This document shows, piece by piece, positions 1 through 9,797 of a stretch of 64,000 nucleotides of DNA. Origin of the DNA: Morchella semilibera (taxonomy: Eukaryota > Ascomycota > Pezizomycetes > Pezizales > Morchellaceae); assembly GCA_009192285.1 (NCBI GenBank), contig WBVU01000022.1, positions 62,001 through 126,000 on the forward strand. The letters run 5' to 3'. The translations under genes and the position numbers were made by a program. Positions within the stretch are counted from its first letter, which is position 1; each line of letters opens with the position of its first letter. Under the pieces are notes generated by a model, which saw only the letters and a program-made list of their open reading frames with translations, had not been told where the DNA came from and made no database searches.

Positions 1-404
1 AAATCCTTCTCGGCCATGGCTATTGATAGGTCCAGGATGAGCATGACATGCCGGATGATTCCTCTCTGCAGCGGTGTCGTGTCCTTCAGGAGCCTTTATT
101 TACACCAGATGTCAGCTTCAGAAAGGCCTCGAACTTCAGTCTGATATTGTAGTAATAGTAGTAATGGTAGTGGTCTAAACCTTTTCCGCTTCCCGGCGTC
201 AAGGAGGCCGGTGACATTGATGCTCCCGTCGGCGCCCTCGACGACATTGTCCCAGGAACGCTTGATATCCTCCCATGCTTCTTTCTTCTGGACCTTTTTA
301 GCTTTCGAGGAATGGCGCGCGCCTTTTGGGCCTCGCCGGCTGACGATGTGGGCACCGGCTTCGTCGCCGGAGGAGTTCACGTAGTCCTCGTCGGAGTCGG
401 CCAT
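1..404 (-). CDS. SSL1: TFIIH subunit Ssl1/p44 (5' part, cut by window edge)
   Basis: This is the N-terminal part of the p44 subunit of the TFIIH core, which acts with the XPD/Rad3 helicase in transcription initiation and nucleotide excision repair in the nucleus. The start at 404 opens with an acidic MADSDEDYVNSSGDEAG leader followed by a W-E-D-I-K-R-S-W-D-N-VVEGADGSI block. An intron lies at 94-180 (87 nt, CTGAC branch site). Joining 181-404 to 1-93 gives GKRKR-LLKDTTPLQRGIIRH and then LILDLSIAMAEKDL, the conserved entry to the von Willebrand-like domain of Ssl1. The zinc-binding C-terminus lies beyond the left edge of the window. The gene is divergent from RPS21. Identification rests on recognising the family's N-terminal sequence; I am confident. 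Confidence 0.9.
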
Positions 405-1929
405 GGTCGGGGGTTTTTGGAGGGGGGTGTGGACGCGGGAGAGCTGGGAGGGTGCTTTGTTGGAGGGTTTGGATTAGTCAGCTGCAGTAGACAAGGGTGC
501 AAGTATTGAGCTGATTGGTGGGCTGCAGCGGGTGCCGCATACATAGTTCTAGTGATATTGATTGTAGTCAGTATCTACAGTTGTAAATAGAGTCTTTCAG
601 TGCAACCCTGAAAACCATTTTCAAAGTGAAAGGGAAACTCATGCAGCCAAGCCTGCGCCGCCATCGCAGCTGACAAGTCACTTTATCAGAAATACGCAGT
701 GTAGAGTCTCCAGTCCTCAAGTATTTCTCAGCATGCAGCTGTAAGGTCTACCTCTATGCCTTGTTTGTCAATAAATTCATGTATAGGGTGGACTCTTGGC
801 TGTATGAATTTCCCTTTTACTTTGAAAACGGTTTGCAGGGTTGCACTGAAAGACTCTAATAAACTGAATGAGTAACGGACCTATCATGGGAGCCGTCATT
901 ATCATAAAAGCTCTTTTGACATATGACTCGAATATCAGCAGTGCACTTAAGATCAGCACCTAACGAAGCACAAGAGGAAGAAGGGAGATAGAATAGGAAG
1001 AAGAGAAAGATCGAAGATGAGATAAATAAATAGCAGCAAGAGGACACGATCGCTAGAGGACACGATCACAGAAGAACTGAATGACACATATACTACTCCT
1101 TCTTATGCTATATTACACCATCACTGGAGTACATGTAGGTACAGATTGTGGCTCTTATCGTTTGAGTACATGTACTTACTAATGTGTATATACTTACATG
1201 TGGATATAAATAAAAGCTTTTGTCTGTCGTACTGCTCACCGTTGAGTACAAATACTCTACTCCGTCACGCGAAACACAGCATTGTAGGCATTATCCCTCA
1301 TATACTTAAGCTTTATATACATGTATATAACCCTCACATATGAACCTTACTACAAACGTGTATCCCCAGGACACAATCGAGGGGCCTGTTAATCAAATAT
1401 GATATATGCCATGACAGGAGGATACAGTATATGTACATGTAAGTAGGTACTTGCTGGCAGCTACAAAGTAAGACTGGTTCCTTAGATGGGGAGCAAACAT
1501 AGCATTTCAAAACTCCGATTTCAAATATTGCCAAGTGCTCGTTACACGGTAAATCGAACAACAAGCAAATCAGCTGTTACACAGAGTCCGATCCATAAAA
1601 AGCTTGAACAGTCGAGTTTGGCCCTCCATCCCCGGCCGGAAAAACGTTAATCCAGAATCGCTGAGTCATCTACACCCCCAAAAGCAGTCCCAGCCCTACC
1701 CTAGTCTCCACAACCACCACTACAGACTGATACCGAAATCCGGCCAAATCATCGATACGCACGGGAATTATCACCAGCCAGCCAGTCAGCCAAACACGCC
1801 AAACCCCCCCTACTGTAGGTTCTCAATCTCCACAATACCCGCGGCTTTCCCCCCTTCCGGATACGAGTTAATCAGAATTTCTGCGATAGTCGTTTTTTTA
1901 CCTTAAAACACCAACCAAAACCGCCAAAA
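405..1929. other. Intergenic spacer SSL1-RPS21 (divergent promoters)
   Basis: This is the shared upstream region of two divergent genes. It holds a 271 bp inverted-repeat element (588-858) and a cluster of four TACATGTA palindromes between about 1130 and 1440. Short open frames here show no recognisable protein. Confidence 0.6.
588..858. mobile_element. MITE with ~65 bp inverted arms, TA-flanked
   Basis: The left arm begins TAGAGTCTTTCAGTGCAACC and the right arm, read on the minus strand, begins identically. The arms stay similar for about 65 bp with roughly five mismatches and end near a shared CAGCCAAG. The outer TA on each side fits a Tc1/mariner-type TA target duplication. The interior of about 140 bp has no coding capacity, so this is a non-autonomous element. 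The arms are long enough to form a strong hairpin in RNA. Confidence 0.8.
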
Positions 1930-2366
1930 ATGGAAAACGATAAGGGTATGGACAACCCCCCTTGAGTTTGGGATCTTGAGTATTGGGATCCTGAGATTCC
2001 ACACTGCAGATAGGGGAAGCAGCTAGCTAACTCCCTCTATAGGAGAACTCGTCGACCTGTAACGCTCCCACCGCCCCCACCCACACAGCTCCCACCCCCG
2101 TCAATCAGCAACTTACTAACACACCTTACAGCTACGTCCCCCGCAAGTGCAGCGCCACCAACCGCATCATCAAGGCCAAGGACCACGCCTCCGTCCAGAT
2201 CTCCGTCGGAAAGGTCGACGAGACCGGTCGCTACACCGGCGAGAACATCACCTACGCCCTCTGCGGCTTCGTTAGGTCCATGGGCGAGAGCGACGACTCA
2301 CTCAACAGGCTCACCCAGAGGGATGGTCTGCTGAAGAACGTCTGGTCTGCGGCCAGACAGCACTAA
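1930..2366 (+). CDS. RPS21: 40S ribosomal protein S21e
   Basis: This encodes a small-subunit ribosomal protein of 88 residues, the usual length for eS21. It has three exons: 1930-1945 (16 nt), 2043-2058 (16 nt) and 2132-2366. The spliced protein starts [20 protein letters not shown] and ends NVWSAARQH. The two introns (97 and 73 nt) have GTATGG/GTAACG donors, a TTACTAAC branch site in intron 2 and TATAG/TACAG acceptors. The first two exons are microexons, so automated gene callers could easily miss the N-terminus. It is divergent from SSL1. The frame closes exactly across all exons and the sequence matches the family throughout. Confidence 0.95.
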
Positions 2367-4375
2367 AGGTTGGTGGCTTTCTCTGGCATTTCTTTTGGAT
2401 GGGGACAGCTTGGTTGGGAGAGAAGGGGGGGGGGGGGAGGGCGGGTAGAGACCTGGAGTGCGAAGGATCGGGAATTCGGGAGCTCGGAGAAGAGAAGATT
2501 GGGGAGGTTCAGGACAAAGTGCTGACTCGTGTGCTGCAGGGTTTCTTTCTTTGGGGCTGCGCGGGTTTAGGGTGTTTTTCTTTTTTTAAAAAAAGTAAAA
2601 AAATTTAAATTTGGGACCCCACCCAAATAATAGAAATTGAGTGGGTGGGGTACATTTCCCCAAACCAAAAACAATTGGATACGGTTTTTTTTTTCCCCTC
2701 CGGATCCGAATTGAGTCAGTGAACACCAAAACCCAAGGGGCCTGGGGGGCACTTTAAAGCTTAATACCCCAATCACAAATACCACCAGAAGATCCGCAAC
2801 TAGCAAATACGTGGATAGTTACAGAGCAGCTGAATTTGGTGAATTGCGTATCTAGTAGAAGAATTTCTCAAATATTTCCATTTCAATATCTCCGTCCATT
2901 TCTATATATCCAATTAATAATTTTTTAAAAAAAAACCTACCAAACGATCATTTCCACTCCTCCAACCCCAACCCCAATTCTCCACCTTCTAAGTACATGT
3001 ATACACGTACCTACTCCCCCCCCCCCTTTTCCCCGCACAAACCAAAGAAAAGCGGCCCATAGATCCCACCCTCCACCGCACACTCCCACGGTGAAGGGAT
3101 CGGGCATCAAGCTCTCTCCCCCCCCTCCCTCTCTCCTCCCTCCCTCCCTCCCTCCCGCCGCCCCCACCTGTAGCTGACGGAAGACGGGAAACAGAGCAAC
3201 CCTCCCTCCCGGGGGATGGGGGACTGGGTCTTGCTTCTCTGACGCTGTGGGGAGGGGGGAATGCGGGTTTGGGGGGTTGGGGGGGGATTGGGTCGGGGAA
3301 AAAGGGGGGGGGGAGAAAAAAGAAGAGGGGCCGCGATAGTTAGATCCCTCCGGGGTGACGGACCTGCTGAAGAGCTGCTACGCAGAGAATTGTGTTGAAG
3401 CACAGATACGGGTTGGACATTCATCCACCTTCTATACATGTAGTTATATGGATAAATAGCATTTTTAGTGCTGTGTCGTGGAGAGCCTTTTTTGATTTTT
3501 GCTTTCCTTGAATTGATTTGTTGGCTTATATATGCCTGCTTTTCAACCTGCCCCGCCCTCGCTCCAGCTACAGGTGATGCAGGGCTAGGTAGCTACGGAA
3601 TACTAAAGTGTAAGATCTGCCTCCGGTTTTTCCATACCAATAAAATTTACAGAAACCCATCCCACCCCGTCCCATCCCAAGCCATCCGTCTCATTAAACT
3701 GAGTATCGGTTCTGCGGTGCTGCAATGCGTCTGTAGCACCCAGTCCCATATTCCTTCCCCCCCCCCCCCTGGACCAAGACTCAAAACAACCCGTTGGGTA
3801 TAGAAAGCAAGAGAGAAACCCACATACAAAAGAGATGTGAAACATTTAACAAAAACCGTGCTCAAGTAAACAAACAAACAAGACCACACCAACCACGACC
3901 AACTAAAAACTACCAAACGAGAAAAGAAAGAAAAAAGGACTTAACAAGTAAAAACAAGAGAGAACCGCCCGGCATCTCCCTAAAAACCATCCCATCCCAT
4001 CGACTAATCGTAAAAGAAAGAGGGGAAAAAGAATGGTGGTTTCCATTCCATTTAAAATCCACCGCGCCCGCCTCATTTTCCCCATCCTGAGCATTATAAT
4101 TTCGTAAAAGGGAGGAACAAAAACATATGTAAAAATAAAATAAAATCGACAAATAACCAGTGACGGGGGAGGGGGTGGGGGGATTTGGAGGCCTCGGTTT
4201 TTGGGTGAGGCAAAAAAGAAGAAAAAAGGGGGGAAGTAAGAAGAATATCGCCGAAATACATACCAACCTATCAAAAATTATACATGGAGCCACATTACCT
4301 GCTAATAGAACAAAAACAGAAAGAAAAAAAATCATCGAGAAAACACAATATATATCGTCCACCACAGCGTTGTGC
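2367..4375. other. Intergenic, low complexity
   Basis: This is a 2 kb spacer after RPS21 and beyond the 3' end of the Chs7-like gene. It holds C-rich, CCCTCC-rich and G-rich runs (about 3007-3345), A/T homopolymers and two TACATGTA sites near 2995 and 3434. Open frames on both strands look like low-complexity shadows. I see no gene. Confidence 0.6.
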
Positions 4376-5601
4376 TCAAGGATACACCTCGCTCATTGGC
4401 CGCATCGTATCATCCGGCCACTCGTCCTCCGTGATGCTGCTCCAGAAGTACCACAGGAAGATCACCGCAAGCAATGTGAACCCAGTCTCGAACAGGGCGC
4501 CATCAATTTTTCCGTTTGTTGCCTCGCAAAGATGCACACTGATGACAAAGTTGAAGACCTGGCCGATTGCGAACGAAAGTGCTGCAGCACCAAGGCGTTC
4601 TATTCTCGCCAATTAGTCCCGAAACCCCTAACCCTGACCCTAAATCAGCAGAGATAATAGATACTTACTCATTGGTACCCTCTCCCCAAGCACCTTGATT
4701 ACCAGCACGGACTCCAGGATCGCATATGCCGCGATCATGATCAGCGGGAACAGCAAATATAGCACATACAGCGCATAGTTCTTGATGTCTTCTGGGTCCT
4801 TTGTGAAGGTGTCCGTGTAGCTAAACCCGGTATCGACAGCAACATATGTCGTGCCAATAAAGAAGGCCAAAAACGACGTCCCCACCATAGCCAGCGAGAG
4901 CGGTGTCCCGTCGTCAAGGATCTGGTAACCGACGACAGCATTGAGCATGAGCACCCATGCGGTGGCTGTTATGGCGCCAATGTGGAGGGCCGAGAACCAA
5001 ACGAGGATAGTATTACTAGTGAGGAAGCCGCCGACGGAGAAGATTTCGGTGATTGACATGAGGATATAGCCAAGAAGGAATATCTGCATTTCTCTGTGGT
5101 TCGCATGTGTTGTGATTAGTTTGGTGTGGAATAAGCTTGTGATTAGTAGTAGTACCTTCGTCCGACTGCAGCCTTCTTCCTTTCCGACATGAATAGCAAG
5201 CTTAGTGAGCACAGTATCGCAATCGCACACAGTATTATTGAACCTATAAGCAGTTAGCCCCGAGCCACTAGTCCAGCACCAAGCGGCATTCTTGAACGCA
5301 AGCGCCATGTCCAAATAAAGTTGTTGCAAAATAGACGCACCCAAATTCCTTATATGGCCACCACCAACCGAGACACCAACCAGTTGACACCGCTTCACCA
5401 CCATCGGATCCGTGCCATTCCTGAAAAGCTATCATTGATGTTAGACCGAACCGAACCGAGCGATTGCTCCGACTGAGCACGCAACAAACTCGGCTAGAGA
5501 GGTAGGCGGGGACGGGCGGGAGGTAGGTAGGTATTTTCTAAAAAAGGAAGAACGTACGTTGCATACTGGCAATGTCGAATCGCGACAAAAGTCCTGTGCA
5601 T
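4376..5601 (-). CDS. Chs7-family membrane protein (chitin synthase export chaperone-like)
   Basis: This is a polytopic membrane protein of the Chs7 family; Chs7 itself lets chitin synthase III leave the ER. My model has five exons: 5558-5601, 5341-5420, 5156-5243, 4669-5093 and 4376-4599 (286 residues, closing in frame). Visible landmarks are CQLVGVSVGGG and RNLGS, then a first hydrophobic segment, SERKKAAVGRREMQ, LNAVVGYQILDDGTPLSL, LESVLVIKVLGERVPM and finally SFAIGQVFNFVISV with FWSSITEDEW near the C-terminus. The GYQILDDGTPLS and IGQV...DGALFET...LLAV blocks align with Chs7. The set fits the Chs7-like paralogue found in many Pezizomycotina better than Chs7 proper. Exon 1 and the start are the weakest part of the model. 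The last intron carries a short telomere-like CCCTAACCCTGACCC stretch. Confidence 0.72.
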
Positions 5602-8419
5602 GGCCCCGCGCGCCCAGTCAGCATTCGTTTCATTCCCGGGATTTTTTTCTTCTTCTTTAGCTTGCTTCCAAGAAAGCTTCGATATTCCTTTCCCTCTTCA
5701 GGATTGTTGGTTGGGTGCCTTGCGTTGTTGTTGCGCGTTCCCCCATCGTTCGTGCTTCAGCAGCAAGAAAACCCAACCAAACCATCCCTCGTCCAGAACA
5801 AATAGAAAAAACGGCCCCCCAAAAACAACTTACATGAAAATTTCCGAATTGAGACATTCTGCCTTATTGGCGGGTAATGTTTTTTTTCTATTCCCTTTCC
5901 CTCCACGCAACGCAACAGATGATCGAGTGATGGAATTATAGCTTGCTCGCGAGAGGATGATGATGTGTGTATTGTGCGTGTGTGTGTTTTTGTGTGGTGT
6001 GTGTTGTAGCTGTAAAGTAGGGTGAAAGATGGACAGGAGAGGGATTAAACACCGAGAGGGAGGAAAAGGGAAGGGGAAAAAACCGGGGGGAGGGAATTGG
6101 GGTGGATGGGGTGTGTGCAAAGTGCAAAACGAGTGAATAGTAGCGAGCGATAGTATGTAATGTATAATTCTATCAAGGGCAGGTAGGCAGGCAAGCAGGC
6201 AGGCAGAACAGCGGGTCCCCCGGCCAACTGTTTCGTCGTTGTACAATATCGTCTCGTGGCGGGTAGAGGAGTGAGAGAGAGAAAGGATGAAGGGTGGGCC
6301 CGACAACGCGCGCGCGCACCAAAGGCGAGAGGGGGAGTAACTGACGTTATGATGGATAATTCAGTAGAGAGAGAGGGAGTGAGAGTGAGAGCAAGTGAGT
6401 GAGTGAGTGGGTGGTGATACAATACTATACCTACATGTACTTACATGTATGTGACAGTAGGTATTGGGTATGTATTATGATGGATATAGCTACAGTACGA
6501 GTTGGCAATGGGTGGGGATGCAGAGGGATCGGAAGCGATAAAGGGATAGAGATTTTATCGGAGGTTTTGTCTATCAATTGTTCCTACGGTGTTGTCTGCT
6601 TCCTTTGGTTAATTAATGTGGATGGCCATATCCCTCTCTCTCTCTCTCTATCTCGGTCACTCCACTGTTTCGGTACAAGTACTGTATCCCTCCCGGGAAC
6701 CTGATGATCTACAACAAATACGTTTTTACATTTTACTCTACCTCTTGCGTCGTACATACATGTCACGCATGCAGTCACTCGGTTCCTTCAGTCCTCTTCT
6801 GCCACATTTCGCTCCTCATGGTAATACATGTAAAAAAAAAAACATCAATTGATTGCATCGATACTATGGACATACATGTACTTATGTATACATTTAGTTG
6901 CAATAGAAAGTCTTTAGTGTGGCTAGACAAGGTCTCTGACATGAAGGGTGTCACCCTCTTCTAATTGTTGACACAGCAACCGACCAACCAAACCAACTCA
7001 GAACAGAACCGTCCGTGCAGGTAGTAATAATAGCGCTTTCGGTCTGTAGTATTACTCTCTCTCTCTTTCTCTCTCTTTCTCTTTGCTGGTAAAAAGAAAA
7101 AAAAAACCTCATGGGACCCATCCGGTTTCCTGACTGGCTCCCCCCTCGCGCGGGCCAGGCGTTGATAACTCGCTTGCCATAATTCAAACGCTTCTGAGAG
7201 GCTGTCACAAGTAAAATAGCTTATTTCCGGTAAAAGAGCTATGATTAAGTTATCTTTGGTAGCGGTTGCGGCTCGCCCTATCAGAACACGCATACATACC
7301 CTGTCTCTCCCCAGATGCATCGCTCTGCATACCATCCATCGATAATGACGATTTTTGTGCAATTGAGTAGACTCTAGACAACTCTAACTATGTAGAGCAG
7401 CAACTCTTTTCATATCTGCTGGATTGAAACCCCCCCGGGGCGTTGCCAATTGCCACAAACCTATCAGCTCAGCATCAGATAAACTGCACTTCTGCACCCA
7501 AGCAAGGACTCGCATCCTGATATCCGACTGACCAATATACGTTAAATTGCACGTCGACGGAAAAAGCCAAACGCCCCCCTCTCCCACCCTTTCACCCGCC
7601 CCTCCCCTCCCCCCCCATCTCATCTCTTTTTCTTACATCGCATGGTACCTCTTCTGCTTTTACCCCCTTCCCCCGCAAGGGTTCAGCAAGCAATCAATCT
7701 GGGGTTGGGCCTATTCCGTTATGGCGCAAGCGTCATGTATGCGGTGCCTTGGTTTCGATCGTCCATGCGATATGTCACACTCACACACTCACACACATAC
7801 ACGCACGACATCTCCCGCTGCTGCGAACAGTCAGGTACGGCCCTACATTTATACCCTACAGTACGCGCGCCCAACGTTTCTCTGTGGCTACACTCAAGCT
7901 TATTATTCTCTCCTCCCCTCGCGTCATGCTGCGCCGTGAATGATCCCACAATCGACAATATCTCTCCGTAGAAATTGCATCTTGTACACATCTTGCATCT
8001 CTACCATGGGACTAAAGAGAGTAGCCAGCCAGTCCAGTCTATGATGTAGTCACTGTTTCAGCTTACGTCCCAACGAAACCCACCCAACGGGTTGCAATTT
8101 TTAATTCTGTCTCTCTCTGTATGGGCCCTTTCCGTTTTTACTCCTTTACTGCTCGCATCCCCCTCTCCCCCACAAACTCGGGAATCGGTATCTTCGTAGG
8201 CGAGAACCTGGTTCCTTTTGTTTATCGTGTCGTATCGCGCTTACTCAGTAGTGGAGAGCCATTTACTTTATGTACCGGGTGTGCACCTAAAATACCGAGA
8301 CGCCTGGATTGATAGGCCGATTTACTATGGTGCCACGAGTGGCTCCGGTGCAGGAGCCAATAGCAAGTGACGCCGAGCCAGCAATTTGTATGAGGGAAAG
8401 AAATACGGAGACACCCCCC
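5602..8419. other. Intergenic spacer, microsatellite-rich
   Basis: This is the region upstream of the Chs7-like gene. It contains GT- and GA-rich microsatellites (about 5965-6005 and 6362-6412), a CT tract near 7048-7084, an AC-rich tract near 7778-7806 and four TACATGTA sites (6431, 6441, 6825, 6871). A small hairpin (GGCTCC/GGAGCC) lies at 8341-8358. Open frames of 60-158 codons are present on both strands, but they follow simple repeats and match no family I know. Confidence 0.55.
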
Positions 8420-9797
8420 TGAAGTCCACAAGCCACACCTGTCCGTGAAGCTCACGAACAGGTGTTCCCGTCCACGAACAGGTTCCAAACTACGAACACC
8501 TACAATAATTATCTATCTAATATTTAGTAGCATGCCCCCCAGCAGCAATAACTGCTTCTAGTCTTCTAGGCATGCTTCTAATCAACCCATCTAACCTATC
8601 TACAGTAATATTATTCCAGGCATTTCTGACCATTATTTTCAAAACCTCTATATCTCGTATCAATCCAAAGGTTTCTCCTAGTTCAGTCTCTATATCTGCC
8701 CACAATGCTTCGATAAGATTAAGATCAGGTGATTGTGCAGGCCATTCAATAGTCTCCACCTCATTAATCTGTCGACAGATGATAGATAATCCTTTATGAC
8801 CAGGGGCATTATCTTCTACTACCTGAGTCCATCCATATTCTTCACAGGTACGATGCCAGAAAGGAATGAGGTGAGGATCTAGAACATGATCTCTGTAGAT
8901 ACGGGAGCTGATAGTAACACCAGCAGGGGTGAATACTAGTTCAGATTTCATCCCTCCACAAAATGCTCCCCATATCATTGTACTCTTTCTTCCTGATTCC
9001 CAGGTTTCATCGAGGCAGTCAGGATGATATTCTTCCTCTGGTCTACGGGTAACCCAAGGACGGTGACCAAATCCAGCTGTGTTGAAAATAGATTCATCTG
9101 TCCAGACAGTTCTAAACCAGTCATCGTAGGTCCAGTGTAATCTCTCTTGACACCATCTAACCCGTTTGATTAAGTTATTTGGTCTTATTCCCCATCTATA
9201 TATATGTAAGCATAGGAAACATAAAGACAAGCAGTGATTATACTTCTTGCGGGGTAATCTCTTATGGTAACCCATGGATGCCATAACATCACGAAGAGTT
9301 TTAACTGAACAAGCATATCCCATCTCCTCGATGATTGCTTGCCAGGGTAGTCTTCTTGTTCTTTTATCTCTGGTTACAAACTCTTGTAGTCTCTCTTTCT
9401 CTGCCAGATTAAAAATAGGTGGTCTTCCTCTCCTGTTTCTGTTGGTAGGTGTTCCATTTGCTCTGGCACGTCTATAGATTCCCTGGCAAGTACGGAAATC
9501 TATCTCAGTCAGGCGACCTATCTCTCTCCAGCTCTTGCCAGCATCTCTTAAAGCTATAACTCTAACTCTTTCATCTCTTGTTGTTTCCTTATTCCTAATA
9601 TTTGCAGGTTCATGATGATCAGACCGTGTTCCTTTTTGTCTCATAGTGTCGAACAGGATCGAACAGGGTCGAACAGGGTCGAACAGGGCTCGTGGAACAG
9701 GTTCGTGGAACGGGGTTCGGAACGGAGGTGAACGGGGTTCACGGATTGAACGGGGGCGAGCAGGCTTCACAGGTTGAGCTTCACGGGTTGAACTTCA
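8420..9797 (-). mobile_element. Tc1/mariner DNA transposon, apparently intact
   Basis: This is an element of about 1.4 kb, the usual size for Tc1-like transposons. It carries one transposase gene on the minus strand. The outer sequences match in inverted orientation: TGAAGT(C/T)CA at both ends, then CCGTGAAGCTCA and TTCGTGGA(A)CGG. The right end also has a subterminal tandem of the ten-base motif TCGAACAGGG (four copies from about 9652). The exact boundary and TA duplication are not certain. An open transposase and matching ends suggest a fairly recent insertion. Confidence 0.75.
8517..9644 (-). CDS. Tc1/mariner-family transposase
   Basis: This cut-and-paste transposase has an N-terminal helix-turn-helix region (RDERVRVIALRDAGKSWREI ... 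TCQGIYRRARANGT), a GRPP linker, a second DNA-binding helix region (WQAIIEEMGY) and a DDE catalytic core. The catalytic acidic residues are visible in WTDES, VVEDNAPGHK and QSPDLNLIEALW, with about 34 residues between the last two. I place the start at 9644 (MRQKGTRSD). The frame runs upstream to 9770, but that stretch is made of the element's end repeats. A 48 bp stretch at 9196-9243 has a GTATAA donor, an A/T-rich 3' part and a TATAG acceptor. Removing it joins RKK to WGIRPNNLIKRVRW. Its length is a multiple of three, so the frame is open with or without it. There is no stop or frameshift in the core. Confidence 0.9.
   Translation of the reverse strand: MRQKGTRSDHHEPANIRNKETTRDERVRVIALRDAGKSWREIGRLTEIDFRTCQGIYRRARANGTPTNRNRRGRPPIFNLAEKERLQEFVTRDKRTRRLPWQAIIEEMGYACSVKTLRDVMASMGYHKRLPRKKYNHCLSLCFLCLHIYRWGIRPNNLIKRVRWCQERLHWTYDDWFRTVWTDESIFNTAGFGHRPWVTRRPEEEYHPDCLDETWESGRKSTMIWGAFCGGMKSELVFTPAGVTISSRIYRDHVLDPHLIPFWHRTCEEYGWTQVVEDNAPGHKGLSIICRQINEVETIEWPAQSPDLNLIEALWADIETELGETFGLIRDIEVLKIMVRNAWNNITVDRLDGLIRSMPRRLEAVIAAGGHATKY

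Noticed and set aside
5830-6422. Open frames of 125-158 codons, minus strand
   Set aside because: They follow GT, GA and CAGG simple repeats, differ between overlapping frames and match no family.
6951-7362. 133-codon open frame, minus strand
   Set aside because: It runs through a GA/CT microsatellite and an A-run, and matches no family.
9645-9770. N-terminal extension of the transposase
   Set aside because: It translates the element's subterminal repeats. The second Met at 9644 gives a normal transposase N-terminus.
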